A stretch of 64,000 bases of DNA from CBDCUC01 sp965222485 (GTDB lineage Bacteria; Pseudomonadota; Alphaproteobacteria; Rhizobiales; Hyphomicrobiaceae): positions 1-64,000 of the forward strand of contig CBDCUC010000007.1 of assembly GCA_965222485.1 (NCBI GenBank), in the 5' to 3' direction. The stretch's first letter is position 1. The number at the start of each line of letters is the position of its first letter. The position numbers were made by a program, and so were the translations under genes. Of the stretch, positions 8,779 through 18,475 are shown one piece after another. Under the pieces are notes generated by a model. The model did no database searches. It was not told the origin of the DNA and was given only the letters and a program-made list of their open reading frames with translations.

Positions 8779-11700
8779 CTAGTGAATCGGGGTCCGGCCC
8801 ACGAGCCGGTTGCGTGCGATCCAGGGTGTCTGGCGGCCCTTCGTTACTGAAACAACATTGGCTTTTAGAAAGCCATAAAGCTCCGAAAGCTCGACTAATC
8901 CATCATTGTTGCGATCAGCCTTTGGGCGATCATGTGTCAGCGCGGCGACCAGCGCGCTCGTAAATCGCCCTCCCTTGCCTTTTGCTTCTTCGAAACTGTA
9001 TTGACGCCCCTTCGACGCAGCTATGACCAACAGGCTCTTTTCCGGATCTGCAACAAGCCCAGCGACGGCACCATCGTTCGTGCCCGAAGCGCCAGATGCC
9101 CCTGAGTGACAAGCATCAAGGAAGACTAAGATTCGCGCTTTGACGCTTGCCATGGCCCGTTCAATTTCGGACCATGCAAGAGAAGTCGAAGATAAACTCG
9201 AGATGCGGCTTTCCCGGGTCGCAAGATAGTATCCGCCCTTGGCATCGCGCAGGCCATGACCTGCGATCATTATGATAAGCGTGTCGCGACTACTCAGAGA
9301 ACGGCCGAGCTTGCTTATGACTTTGGGTAGTTTTGCCGCGAGTTTGCGCTCGTCCAACATTTGCGTGTGCGTCACCGAACGATAATACGGGCTGGCTTGG
9401 CGAAATGCGGCAGACAGTCTTTCTGCATCAAACCGGGCACCGGTTAGGTCCTTGATCTTCGGGTCGTCATATTGATCCGTGCCGACAGAGAGGACGTGCA
9501 AACGACCTGTTGGCGCAGCCTTTGGGTTGGCTCCCATACGTATGGAAACCGGTGCGCTAGATATACCGACAGCATTGGTGCCTGATGTTGTAACCCAGCG
9601 CGTTTCAGATGGGACCACTATATCGGCATGCATTCTAACGCTCTTACCTTCTCGGCCGTTCGAAATGTCAGACGCAGGAATGCTCCGAATGAGCCGACCG
9701 TCACCAAACACGTCAATGCGCGCCATAGGCGTTTGCGAATGGGCGACGATGTTGAGAGCAAGCTTGCGCACTTCTGACCCACCAGTGAGCCGACCTGTCA
9801 GATTAAGTTGCGGTGGAGGCAATAGCCGCGGCGGCGTCAGCTTCCCCGACGCCCCTTTCAGGATCGCGCGTACGAATTCTGGCCGATAGAGCACAGATTT
9901 GAAGTGGTGCAGAGACTGCAAGCCACGACCTCCGAGAAACCGCAGATATACGTGGTGCGCGCCTTCTGGCGTCGCGTCATAGTAGCCTTCATCCGTGTAA
10001 ACTATCACTTCGTCGTCGACGTAATAGCCTGAGAGAATTTGTTTTGCACTCAACAGTTCGTGGATAAAGAACTGACCATCACTATTGATCTGCAACAAAT
10101 GACGTCCGTCTACTGTAACGGCTAAGTGTTCAACGGAGTCGCCTTGCGGAACATCGGCCAGCATCGCTGTTGAAATTCGTCGACTAACATCAAAGACAAT
10201 GATCGATTGCGCTGATGTTGCAATAGCGATCAACCCAGATTTCGCATCAAAGAATGGCTTCACAGGTCTCTCGTCGTATAGGCCGAAAGGATCAATTGCG
10301 CGCAGCCAATTATCCCAACTATCTTCGACATTACGGACATAGGACTCGTATGCGGATATTCCTTTGCCGACAATTGTTAGCTCAGACGGCTCACCAGCCT
10401 GATCCATTCCAATAACAGCCAATTGGCCCATCGTGTAACACGCAGCCCCCGGGCAAACGCCACAAAGGCTCTGCGCGAGCCATTGCTTGCGTCCTTCAAC
10501 ACTAACCGGCCAGGCATGCTTAACGCCATCAATGGCAAACTGCCTCAAGCTGCCGAGCAGGCAGTCTTCAGACTCTCTCTCGCGAAAGAGTGAGGACTCA
10601 ATTCTCGTCTTCTTGCTAAAATCGGGCAACTTTTCTGATTTCAATGGCGTGGTAGCCCTCAGCTCAATACCGAAGTCTGAGAGGCGCGCAAAAAGGCGGG
10701 CCATTCGCCGGTTCTTGTTCAGATTTTGGGAAGTTGTCGCTAAACCGGTGACGACTGTGTCTGGTGTCCGAGTCGCGCGAACGGATGCCTTGTGTGAAAC
10801 AAGCGGCGCAGCGTCAGGGGAGACAAGCTGCGCTGTCTGACCATTTTTGTGGCGAACGAGAGAGGCCACGGCCTTTGGATCGCGTCCACTTGGATGATCC
10901 GTATTGTAGTTGAGGTCTTCCGGATCGCCATGACTCAGTCGAACAGTTTGTCCAAAGGACCAATCATTGAGCTGCGTCTCTGAGGCTCGCGCTTGACCCG
11001 AGACTTCGAGCAGCATCTGGCTAGCCCTAGGCTGCACGGAGCTATTCTCCTTGGTGTCACCAATTGCACCGAGCAACGAATAGGCATCCCACCCGTCGTA
11101 ATACATGCCTCCTTCATTGTATCCCGAATACGCGAACACGGCGTTCTCCAGATCGATCGCAGAGCTTGTATCCCATCCGATGACTCCGCTTGGACCCATG
11201 CCGGACCGCAGCACCGGTCGTGCAATCAAGCTGCTATGAAGCCTAACGGTGCCTCGGTTTGCCCGAGAAGTAAAAAGGAACGAGTCGTTTGCTGCCCAAC
11301 CTACGGCATCGACACTAACTGCGACTTTCGTTCTTACGATTCCGCTGTTATTTGCTTCAGCGTCCTGACTGCACTGATCAATGCAAAGTTCGACGACCAG
11401 CTGGCCAGCCAGAAGGTCTACGACCTCAAATCTCCCATTCTCTCCTCGATAGGCTCCGACGAATCGCGCCGTTGGAGAGAACATCGGATGGCTACCCTCC
11501 CGCTCAATCACGAGTTCTCCAGTTGCCCGATCGATAACGCGGTAGGTGCCGCTAGCCTTGGTCAGAACATTCCTATCTGAATCATAGTTTTCCGGCTCGA
11601 GTTCATGGTACCGGATCTCATAAGCACCATCGTTCGAGACGATCACGCGCGTCGGACGTGCCGTTGAAAAGCGATCCTGAATAACAATTTTTGGTGCCCC

Positions 11701-12333
11701 CAAAAGAACGCTGACATTCAAACTGTCCTGTGTGGCAGCGTGGACAACCTCATTGCCAAACGCAAAATCGCTTCTACGACGGGACGTTAGATCCCATTTC
11801 GGCACCTCAACGGCGGATAATGAAATCGAGAAATCACCTGACCGGAAAAAGCGGACTCCAAATCGTCCGGTTCTGACCCCATCGTATGCGTGCAGCGGAA
11901 CTACAACGCGTGTCTTCTCAGAGGCGTATTTTATACCGAATGGAGCAGGTGCGCCTGGCGTCAATGCAACATAACCATTGCCTTCGAACCGAACCGCATC
12001 TGGAAACGTTGCAATTAGATAAAGCGGTGTCGTGCAATCCTTGCGCAAAGCACCCTCTATCTGCCAGCTCAACCAAACTGGGCGCCCACTCTCAATAACT
12101 TCACCCTGTGATTCCAAGCTTAGAATCGCACGGACTCCCTCCCCATCATCGCCAAAGTGACATGTTCGAGGCTCTGCGGATTTCGATCGCACCTGGTTCG
12201 AATTGGCGTCGGTTGATGCCTTTGCCGTCGGCGTCTCCTGTGCCTGTGCAAAGTAGGGATGCCAAGTGCCAGCAAATGCTGCAATAGCTATCACCTGCTG
12301 ACAACACAGACCGATGATCGACAACCTTCGCAT
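8779..12333 (-). CDS. Exported caspase-family protease with propeller-like N-terminal region
   Basis: This 1184-residue protein starts at an ATG preceded by GGGAGGTGG; an upstream in-frame start at 12393 lacks this. A signal peptide (MRRLSIIGLCC to about AQAQ) predicts export. The long middle region is beta-rich, with WD40-like strands such as IIVFDVSRR and HLLQINSDGQFFIHEL. It then has the linker typical of bacterial caspase-WD proteins (EGYYDATPEGA, LYRPEFVRAIL). The last 245 residues are a C14 caspase fold with catalytic H1026 (IAGHG) and C1075 (DACHSG). An EF-hand-like DRNNDGLVELSEL loop follows near residue 1140. Substrate and activator are unknown. It lies between a kinase and a TIR-WD40 protein, a setting common for conflict or signalling genes. 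Confidence 0.88.
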   Translation of the reverse strand: MRRLSIIGLCCQQVIAIAAFAGTWHPYFAQAQETPTAKASTDANSNQVRSKSAEPRTCHFGDDGEGVRAILSLESQGEVIESGRPVWLSWQIEGALRKDCTTPLYLIATFPDAVRFEGNGYVALTPGAPAPFGIKYASEKTRVVVPLHAYDGVRTGRFGVRFFRSGDFSISLSAVEVPKWDLTSRRRSDFAFGNEVVHAATQDSLNVSVLLGAPKIVIQDRFSTARPTRVIVSNDGAYEIRYHELEPENYDSDRNVLTKASGTYRVIDRATGELVIEREGSHPMFSPTARFVGAYRGENGRFEVVDLLAGQLVVELCIDQCSQDAEANNSGIVRTKVAVSVDAVGWAANDSFLFTSRANRGTVRLHSSLIARPVLRSGMGPSGVIGWDTSSAIDLENAVFAYSGYNEGGMYYDGWDAYSLLGAIGDTKENSSVQPRASQMLLEVSGQARASETQLNDWSFGQTVRLSHGDPEDLNYNTDHPSGRDPKAVASLVRHKNGQTAQLVSPDAAPLVSHKASVRATRTPDTVVTGLATTSQNLNKNRRMARLFARLSDFGIELRATTPLKSEKLPDFSKKTRIESSLFRERESEDCLLGSLRQFAIDGVKHAWPVSVEGRKQWLAQSLCGVCPGAACYTMGQLAVIGMDQAGEPSELTIVGKGISAYESYVRNVEDSWDNWLRAIDPFGLYDERPVKPFFDAKSGLIAIATSAQSIIVFDVSRRISTAMLADVPQGDSVEHLAVTVDGRHLLQINSDGQFFIHELLSAKQILSGYYVDDEVIVYTDEGYYDATPEGAHHVYLRFLGGRGLQSLHHFKSVLYRPEFVRAILKGASGKLTPPRLLPPPQLNLTGRLTGGSEVRKLALNIVAHSQTPMARIDVFGDGRLIRSIPASDISNGREGKSVRMHADIVVPSETRWVTTSGTNAVGISSAPVSIRMGANPKAAPTGRLHVLSVGTDQYDDPKIKDLTGARFDAERLSAAFRQASPYYRSVTHTQMLDERKLAAKLPKVISKLGRSLSSRDTLIIMIAGHGLRDAKGGYYLATRESRISSLSSTSLAWSEIERAMASVKARILVFLDACHSGASGASGTNDGAVAGLVADPEKSLLVIAASKGRQYSFEEAKGKGGRFTSALVAALTHDRPKADRNNDGLVELSELYGFLKANVVSVTKGRQTPWIARNRLVGRTPIH

Positions 12334-12579
12334 ATTGCCACCTCCCATCAAGTACTCGCTTACGCCAATATAACCCCAGCGCAATCCATCCATTGAATTT
12401 ATCGAAATATTCTTAGCGCCGCGTGCTGCGAATCTTTGTATCCAGCGTTGGTTCTAACAAGTGAACGTTATTTTGATTTTTGCGCAAGGTAACCTGTGAT
12501 CATTCGGCTACGAGCCTGCGGCTGGCCGTGGCGTGGCCCAGCATGACAGCGCCCGCTAGTCATCAATAGGGATGCGACC

Positions 12580-12757
12580 GGAATGTGGAACGTCTGCAAC
12601 TGGCCCTCCTCGACGTTTCGCTGCGTTGCATGAACCCGGCCGCAGCTGAGGGCAAAGCTGAAGATATCTCTTCGATTAGGCAAATTTTCCGGTCTTGAAG
12701 ATGGACCGTCCGTGCCCAGCGCGCTACGCAAACCGCGCCCCTTGACCCTTTTCGGAC
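12580..12757 (+). repeat. Dispersed intergenic repeat, family 1, copy B
   Basis: This copy sits between the divergent caspase and TIR-WD40 genes. It contains the same ordered blocks as copies A and C: TGGCCC, CGACGTTTCGCT, GGCCGCAGCTGAGGGC, AAAGCTGAAGA, GGCAAATTTTCCGGT, GACCGTCCGTGCCCAGCGC and CCTTGACCC. The flanks (12334-12579 and 12758-12852) must hold the promoters of the two divergent genes, but no clear box is seen. Confidence 0.75.
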
Positions 12758-12852
12758 ATCACTAATGGCACCCGCGCTTACGTTGATTCGAAATTATCCG
12801 TTTAGTACCGTTGGTGGCGGTTGCGGATTAGCGCTCAACGGAGTGTGGCAGG

Positions 12853-15800
12853 GTGCAAGTAGCAAAAAAACCGGGCAGGTCGGGCGAAACCCAGTCCGGA
12901 GCTCTTAAGGTCTTCATCTCCTATTCGCGCTCGGATATGAGTGCCGCCGATGGCCTTGTCGGAGCGCTTGAGGACAGCGGCTTTGACGTAACAATCGACC
13001 GACGCGATTTGCCCTATGGCGAAGAATGGCAAAATGAACTTGCCGACTTTATTCGTGCCTCCGATACAGTCATCTGGCTAGTCAGTCCGGATTCGGTCTC
13101 GTCAAAGTGGTGCAATTGGGAGTTGGGCGAAGTCGCGCGTCTGAACAAGCGTTTAGTTCCTGTTGCCGTCAAACCAGTGCCGCCGGAAGAGCTTCCTGAG
13201 GCCCTCGGTAGAATCCATATTTTGCCGGTGGTCGGAGAGTTCAGTCTCCAAGATCATCTCGATGATCTTGTTGCGGCGCTAAATACAGACAGAACTTGGG
13301 TCAAGGTACATACGCGCTTGGCGGATCGCGCTCGCGAATGGCTCGGACGAGAGAGAGCAAACGCACTATTGCTGCGTGGGGCCGCCTTAACCGCTGCAGA
13401 GGAATGGAAGACACACACTCCAAGCAGCGAACATCCATCCGCGGATGTCCTAGACCTTATCCTGGCGAGCCGACAGGCAGCGACTCGGCGACAACGCTAT
13501 TGGACGGGAAGCTTGTTGGCAATCGCGGTTGGCGCGGTAGCATTGGCAGGTTTTGCTTATTTCCAGCGTGAAGAAGCCGTGAAAACGCGAAATGCAGCAC
13601 TTCTTAGTCAATCGAAGTTTTTGGCTGATTATGCAAAACAACAAGCTGATTCCGGAGATCACGGTACAGGTATGCTCTTGGCACTGGAAGCGCTTCCCGA
13701 CATGCAGAGTTTAGATCCGTCGCAAAGGGGAAGGCCCTATTGGGCTACAGCTCAGTTCAGCCTTGATTTTGCTTTCAGAGGCAACCGTGAGCAAACTCCC
13801 CTCATAGGCCATAAGAATGGGGTGTATGCCGTCGCCATTTCACCTGACGGCTCCTTTATCGTCACCGGGTCTAGCGATGGCACGGCACGCACTTGGAACG
13901 CAAATACGGGACATGCGCGTGCCACCCTTAAGGGCCATAGCGGCGATGTAGGGGTCGTTACCATTTCGCTAGATGGTACCTTTATTGTCACTGGCTCTAA
14001 TGACAATACGGCACGAATTTGGGACGCCAAGAGCGGAAAACCTCGCATCGTCCTCAAAGGTCATAAGGGCGAGGTCACGGACGTTGCGATCTCAGCCGAC
14101 GGCTCTTTCATTGTCACCAGCTCTTATGACGCTACTGCGCGCATTTGGGATGCGAAGACGGGGAAGGCACGCGCCATCCTCAAGGGACACTCGGCCCCAG
14201 TGTATGCCCTTGCCATCTCACAAGATGGTTCGTTTGTTGTTACAGGTTCTGAAGAACGGACGGTCCGCATCTGGGACGCAAACACCGGAGAACAGCGCTC
14301 CGTCTTAGATGGCCATAAGAATGGGGTGGGAGCCGTCACCATTTCAAATGACGGCGCTCTTGTTGTCACCGGCACCTACCGTGCGGCCCACATCTGGGAT
14401 GCCAAGACCGGCGTTGAACGTGCCGTTGTTCAGGGCCATGAGGATTGGGTGGACATTGTGGCTATATCGCCAGACGGCTCATTTATTGTCACAGGTTCTC
14501 GGGACAACACAGCCCGGATTTGGGACGCCGAGACAGGTGAAGAACGCGCCGTCCTAACTGGACACGCGAAAAGAGTGCATGACGTCGCCATCTCTCCTAG
14601 TGGCTCATTTATTGTCACCGGCTCCAATGACAATACTGCGCGAATTTGGAGTGCTAAGACTGGCAAAGCACTTGCCGTCCTCGACGGTCACGAGAATTTT
14701 GTGAATTCAGTCGCCATCTCACCAGACGGTTCCTTCCTCGTTACAGGCTCTTCGGACAATACGGCGCGCATTTGGAACACAAGGAGCGGAGGAGAACGCT
14801 CTATCCTCACGGGCCATGAGGGTAGTGTGAGGGCAGTCGCCATTTCCCCTGACGGTAGCTTTATTGTTTCCGGCTCTTGGGGCAAAACAGCACGTATATG
14901 GGAGACAGAGACCGGAAAACAACGAGCCATCCTCAAAGGCCACGAGGGCGCTGTGGAGGCCGTTGCCATCTCGCCCGACGGCACATTTATCGTCACATCT
15001 TCCAATGACAATACTGCGCGAATCTGGGACGCCCGGACCGGGAATACAAGTGTCATCCTTAAAGGTCATCAAAAGCTAGTAAACTCCGTCGCCATAGCCC
15101 AAGACGGTTCTTTCATTGTTACCGGTTCTGAAGACCACACGGCCCGTATTTGGGATGCCAATACAGGGAAACAACGCGCTGTCCTTAATGGGCATCGATC
15201 CAATGTATTTGCCGTCGCGATCTCTCCAGACGGATCCTTTGTAGTCACTGGCTCTATGGACAGGACGGCGCGCATTTGGGACGCTAGGTCTGGGCACGAG
15301 CGCGCCACACTCAAAGGCCATAAGAAATGGGTTGAAGCTGTCGCTATCTCACCTGAATATTCTTTCGTAGTCACCGGTTCTAGTGACAACATGACTTCTT
15401 GGGATGCTGCGCGTGTTTGGGACGCAAAGAGTGGAGAACAACGCGCTGTTCTCAAAGGCCATAAAGGCGATGTGGGGGCCGTCGCTATTTCACCTGACGG
15501 CTCCTTTATCGTCACCGGGTCTAGCGATGGCACGGCACGCATTTGGGACGCCAAGAGCGGAAAACCTCGCATCGTCCTCAAAGGTCATGAGGGCGAGATC
15601 ACGGACGTTGCGATCTCAGCCGACGGCTCATTCATTGTCACGAGTTCTAGTGATACGACAGTTCGGATTTGGGATGCGAAGACAGGGAGGGCGAGTGCCA
15701 TCCTGGAAGGCCACAAGGGTGTTGTGCATGCACTTGGCATCTCGCGAGATGGTTCGTTCGTTGTTACTGGGTCTGAAGACAAGACGGCGCGCATCTGGGA

Positions 15801-16053
15801 CGTCTATAAATTCAGCCAAGATATTGTTGAATATGCCAAGAGTTCTGTTCGACGTTGCCTTACACAAAAACAGCGTGAAAAGTTCTATCTATCGCCGGAG
15901 CCGCCCCGTTGGTGCATTACCGGTCCGGACCATGTGACGGAGCGTGACGCAAGCAAATGGCATCCGAGGTGGCCCTATCACTCCAAAGAATGGCAACACT
16001 GGCTGATCGCGAAAGACAAGGGTGAAAACCCGGCACTGCCAGCATTCAAGTAG
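12853..16053 (+). CDS. TIR domain - transmembrane - 16 WD40 repeat protein
   Basis: This 1066-residue protein opens with a TIR domain (about 18-145; KVFISYSRSD start, putative NADase glutamate E90 in WCNWEL). A linker leads to a membrane span (about 217-237), a short coiled segment (LLSQSKFLADYAKQQA) that in STAND proteins normally follows the NTPase, and 16 WD40 repeats from residue 317 to about 987. No Walker A or B is present, so the usual nSTAND NTPase is absent. The start is GTG at 12853; no better ATG exists upstream. TIR domains of this type can hydrolyse NAD+ or act as adaptors; which applies here is unknown. Clustering with a kinase and a caspase suggests signalling or immunity (inference). 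Confidence 0.88.
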   Translation: MQVAKKPGRSGETQSGALKVFISYSRSDMSAADGLVGALEDSGFDVTIDRRDLPYGEEWQNELADFIRASDTVIWLVSPDSVSSKWCNWELGEVARLNKRLVPVAVKPVPPEELPEALGRIHILPVVGEFSLQDHLDDLVAALNTDRTWVKVHTRLADRAREWLGRERANALLLRGAALTAAEEWKTHTPSSEHPSADVLDLILASRQAATRRQRYWTGSLLAIAVGAVALAGFAYFQREEAVKTRNAALLSQSKFLADYAKQQADSGDHGTGMLLALEALPDMQSLDPSQRGRPYWATAQFSLDFAFRGNREQTPLIGHKNGVYAVAISPDGSFIVTGSSDGTARTWNANTGHARATLKGHSGDVGVVTISLDGTFIVTGSNDNTARIWDAKSGKPRIVLKGHKGEVTDVAISADGSFIVTSSYDATARIWDAKTGKARAILKGHSAPVYALAISQDGSFVVTGSEERTVRIWDANTGEQRSVLDGHKNGVGAVTISNDGALVVTGTYRAAHIWDAKTGVERAVVQGHEDWVDIVAISPDGSFIVTGSRDNTARIWDAETGEERAVLTGHAKRVHDVAISPSGSFIVTGSNDNTARIWSAKTGKALAVLDGHENFVNSVAISPDGSFLVTGSSDNTARIWNTRSGGERSILTGHEGSVRAVAISPDGSFIVSGSWGKTARIWETETGKQRAILKGHEGAVEAVAISPDGTFIVTSSNDNTARIWDARTGNTSVILKGHQKLVNSVAIAQDGSFIVTGSEDHTARIWDANTGKQRAVLNGHRSNVFAVAISPDGSFVVTGSMDRTARIWDARSGHERATLKGHKKWVEAVAISPEYSFVVTGSSDNMTSWDAARVWDAKSGEQRAVLKGHKGDVGAVAISPDGSFIVTGSSDGTARIWDAKSGKPRIVLKGHEGEITDVAISADGSFIVTSSSDTTVRIWDAKTGRASAILEGHKGVVHALGISRDGSFVVTGSEDKTARIWDVYKFSQDIVEYAKSSVRRCLTQKQREKFYLSPEPPRWCITGPDHVTERDASKWHPRWPYHSKEWQHWLIAKDKGENPALPAFK
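13801..15813 (+). repeat. 16 tandem WD40-coding repeats
   Basis: The repeat unit is about 42 codons (GH ... V.AVAISPDGSFIVTGS ... TARIWDAKTG). Sixteen units can be counted by their GH and IWD marks. Units 14-16 match units 1-4 far better than their neighbours do, including runs of more than 40 identical bases (around 13846-13900 versus 15490-15544, and 14029-14080 versus 15549-15600). This points to recent internal duplication or gene conversion. Sixteen units could build two eight-bladed propellers. Confidence 0.85.
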
Positions 16054-16094
16054 CTGGCGCAATGTCTCAAATTGGCCCTCAGTGAAATCGATGT

Positions 16095-16395
16095 CTAAAC
16101 GCGCCTGGGGGTAGACCGGACATTTCATATTTTTCTCGTGGCATCGCTCGTTATTGCGGCGCACACCGTGACACGCAGCTTGCCAACGTCGCATGCAACA
16201 TCGTGTTGAGCACCGGCACTTCGTCTGTAGTGGGTCAAGGGGCGCGGTTGGCGCTGGGCAGCGTCACGTCCGGTCGACCCTTGAGAGCGGTAAGTCAGGG
16301 TCGAACGCTTCCGGTAATCCTTCGGGATCAGACATCACCGGGCGCTTCGCAAACGGGTCTTCCGGGCCACAAGCGCCACAAGCCAGACCCGGATC
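16095..16395 (+). repeat. Dispersed intergenic repeat, family 2, copy A
   Basis: This is a degenerate element of about 300 bases, whose partner lies at 46622-46910. Matching blocks, in order, are ACGCGCCTGGGGGTAGACCG with GACATTT, GGCGCACACCGTGACAC, TGTTGAGCACCGGCACTTCG, GGGTCAAG and GGGTCTTCCGGGCCACA. No open frame or transposase is visible. The rest of the gap to the antiporter start (16396-16833) holds nothing recognisable; an in-frame extension of the antiporter to 16657 looks non-coding. Confidence 0.75.
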
Positions 16396-16833
16396 ATCTG
16401 ATGGCGTGTGCTTTCCACGCATATCAAGTCTGTAGTTGTCGACGCGAAAATCGCTGCAGTGCATCACGCCGACACAGGATTCCGGCGCTAGCGACTGCTT
16501 TCGGCCCTGCCGCGTCAGTCTATGTTCGGACGCCGAACTGTGCATCCTGACCCTCAGCCGCCGTAAGCAGGCGCAACATCGTGTGACGCGCTGACAAACG
16601 CAAAGCGGACCTCGATCCTACTGCAGCGTAAGTCTATTGATAGCGACAGGGCACGTTTGTTGGACACTCATGAGCGGACACTTTCAGATGATCGGTCAGT
16701 CAAAGAATCGTTCAAGGCTAGTGGAGGACCTACGCTTGGCGCGTCTGCGGTCCCCGATTTAGAGATCCAACATTCTATTCCTTTACTGTTGAAGGGCTGT
16801 CATCGGCACACGCTTCAATGTTACACAAAGGCT

Positions 16834-17997
16834 ATGGATACCCATGTTATTTTTCTCGTTTTGGGCGGGCTATTGCTTCTCGGCCTTCTTGCGGATGAGA
16901 TCGGCAGGCGGACCCGCGTGCCCAGAGTTACGCTTTTAATTTTGTTTGGCGTAGCTGCTGGTCAGTCCGGTTTTAGTCTGCTGCCGAGGGCCTTTCACGG
17001 CTGGTATGACTTCATGGCAACCACAGCCTTGGCGATGGTTGCATTTCTTCTCGGAGGTCGGCTTTCCCTCAATTCTATGCGCGAGCACGGCAGGGTAATA
17101 CTCTCCGTATCTCTCGCTGTTGTAGTGACCACGACGCTAGTCGTAAGCGTTGGTCTCATCATAGTCGGAACACCCGTGGCGTTGGCACTCGTTCTTGCGG
17201 GCATAGCAACAGCGACAGCCCCTGCGGCTACCCAAGACGTGGTGCGACAAACCGGAGCGAAGGGCCCGTTCACAGACACGTTGCTAGGCATTGTCGCGAT
17301 CGACGACGCGTGGGGACTGATCGCATTTAGTTTTCTTCTGGTGCTCGCTAAGGCAATCGGCGGAGGCGGAGGCCTCGCAATTTTGAGCAGTGGACTTTGG
17401 GAAGTCGGCGGTGCCGTCGCGCTCGGTGTCGCACTGGGACTACCAGCAGCATATTTTACGGGTCGGCTGAGTCCGGGTGAACCGTCGCAGGCTGAAGCGC
17501 TTGGGCTTGTTTTTCTCTGCGCGGGATTTGCTGGCTGGCTCGGAGTCTCCTTCCTACTCGTGGGGATCGTGGTGGGCGCAATCGTTGTTAATTGCGCCAG
17601 GCATCACAGTAGACCGTTTCATGAGATCGAAAACGTCGAGTGGCCCTTTATGGTTCTCTTCTTCGTGCTCTCCGGTGCTACGTTACATATTGAAAGTCTT
17701 GCGACCATTGGGGTCATAGGCATTACCTTCATTCTCCTGCGGACGCTTTCTCGCATACTCGGCGGATGGCTTGGGAGCACTCTGGCAAGGGCGAAGGAGT
17801 TACACCGAGTATGGATTGGTCCGGCCCTTATGCCTCAAGCTGGGGTTGCGTTAGGAATGGCGCTTGTTGCGAGTAACGAGTTTCCCCAGTATTCGGAGAG
17901 CCTCCTAGCATTGGCCGTTGGAACAACGGTGGTGTTTGAATTGGCTGGTCCGCTGATGACGTGGGTCGCGCTGCGCAAAGTGGGGGAACTGAATTAA
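16834..17997 (+). CDS. Monovalent cation/proton antiporter (CPA2/KefB-like)
   Basis: This 387-residue integral membrane protein has about 12 helices and starts at the ATG of MDTHVIFLVLGG. An AAAGG box lies just before it; the longer frame from 16657 carries a hydrophilic, unrelated-looking extension. The GRRTRVPRVTLLILFGVAAG segment after helix 1 and the IATATAPAATQDVV and DTLLGIVAIDDAWG segments are typical of the Na+/H+ exchanger family, with paired acidic residues in the latter (IDDAWG) as the likely ion site. There is no TrkA-N regulatory domain. The exchanged ion (Na+ or K+) cannot be told from sequence. The gene stands alone between a repeat and the convergent cbpM. Confidence 0.85.
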   Translation: MDTHVIFLVLGGLLLLGLLADEIGRRTRVPRVTLLILFGVAAGQSGFSLLPRAFHGWYDFMATTALAMVAFLLGGRLSLNSMREHGRVILSVSLAVVVTTTLVVSVGLIIVGTPVALALVLAGIATATAPAATQDVVRQTGAKGPFTDTLLGIVAIDDAWGLIAFSFLLVLAKAIGGGGGLAILSSGLWEVGGAVALGVALGLPAAYFTGRLSPGEPSQAEALGLVFLCAGFAGWLGVSFLLVGIVVGAIVVNCARHHSRPFHEIENVEWPFMVLFFVLSGATLHIESLATIGVIGITFILLRTLSRILGGWLGSTLARAKELHRVWIGPALMPQAGVALGMALVASNEFPQYSESLLALAVGTTVVFELAGPLMTWVALRKVGELN

Positions 17998-18148
17998 GGC
18001 GCTTATAATGTAGCCATCCGACCTCGAGTCGGAGTGCAGGTGAATGTCGCTTCCTGGCCCTGAACACGCGCTAGCGGCACCCGGGCGTTCGGATGAGATC
18101 TTATATATCCTCAGCCGGAATAACCACGGATGCACATTGATTACCAAA

Positions 18149-18469
18149 TTAACGCTCAGACTCAAAAGCCTTCAAACGCAAACGTAGGCCGTCGATTTCA
18201 TCAAGCAATTCCAGGGCCAGTGCCAAACCAGAAATGTCCAATGCGAGATCACGCTGAAGGCGCTTTGCTTTTGCTACACGTACTATTGTGAGATGAGTGA
18301 ATGTCCAGTCCGCCTTGTTTTGACCAACAGGTTCGATCACACCATGCTCGACCAACTCGGCAATCCATTGAGCATCGACTTTGCAGGATAGGCAGAGTTC
18401 ATCAAGCGTGCATGTCGTACCTGCCTCGACAATTTCAGAGGGATGGTTAGGTGAAGCTTGTTCAGGCAT
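18149..18469 (-). CDS. cbpM: Chaperone modulator CbpM
   Basis: This 106-residue MerR-like protein matches CbpM in size and in its helix-turn-helix-like start (TLDELCLSCKVDAQWIAELVEHGVI), followed by a leucine-rich helical tail (ALALELLDEIDGLRLRLKAFE). CbpM binds the J domain of CbpA and inhibits its co-chaperone activity. It starts 6 bases after the cbpA stop, with a GGAG box inside the end of cbpA, so the pair is co-transcribed and probably translationally coupled. Confidence 0.9.
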   Translation of the reverse strand: MPEQASPNHPSEIVEAGTTCTLDELCLSCKVDAQWIAELVEHGVIEPVGQNKADWTFTHLTIVRVAKAKRLQRDLALDISGLALALELLDEIDGLRLRLKAFESER

Positions 18470-18475
18470 TGCTAT

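Noticed and set aside
13801..15813. Regular repeats as a CRISPR array
   Set aside because: The units are about 126 bases, in frame and translate into WD40 blades with no spacers.
16657..16833. N-terminal extension of the antiporter
   Set aside because: It is hydrophilic and unlike the family; the ATG at 16834 gives the normal start.
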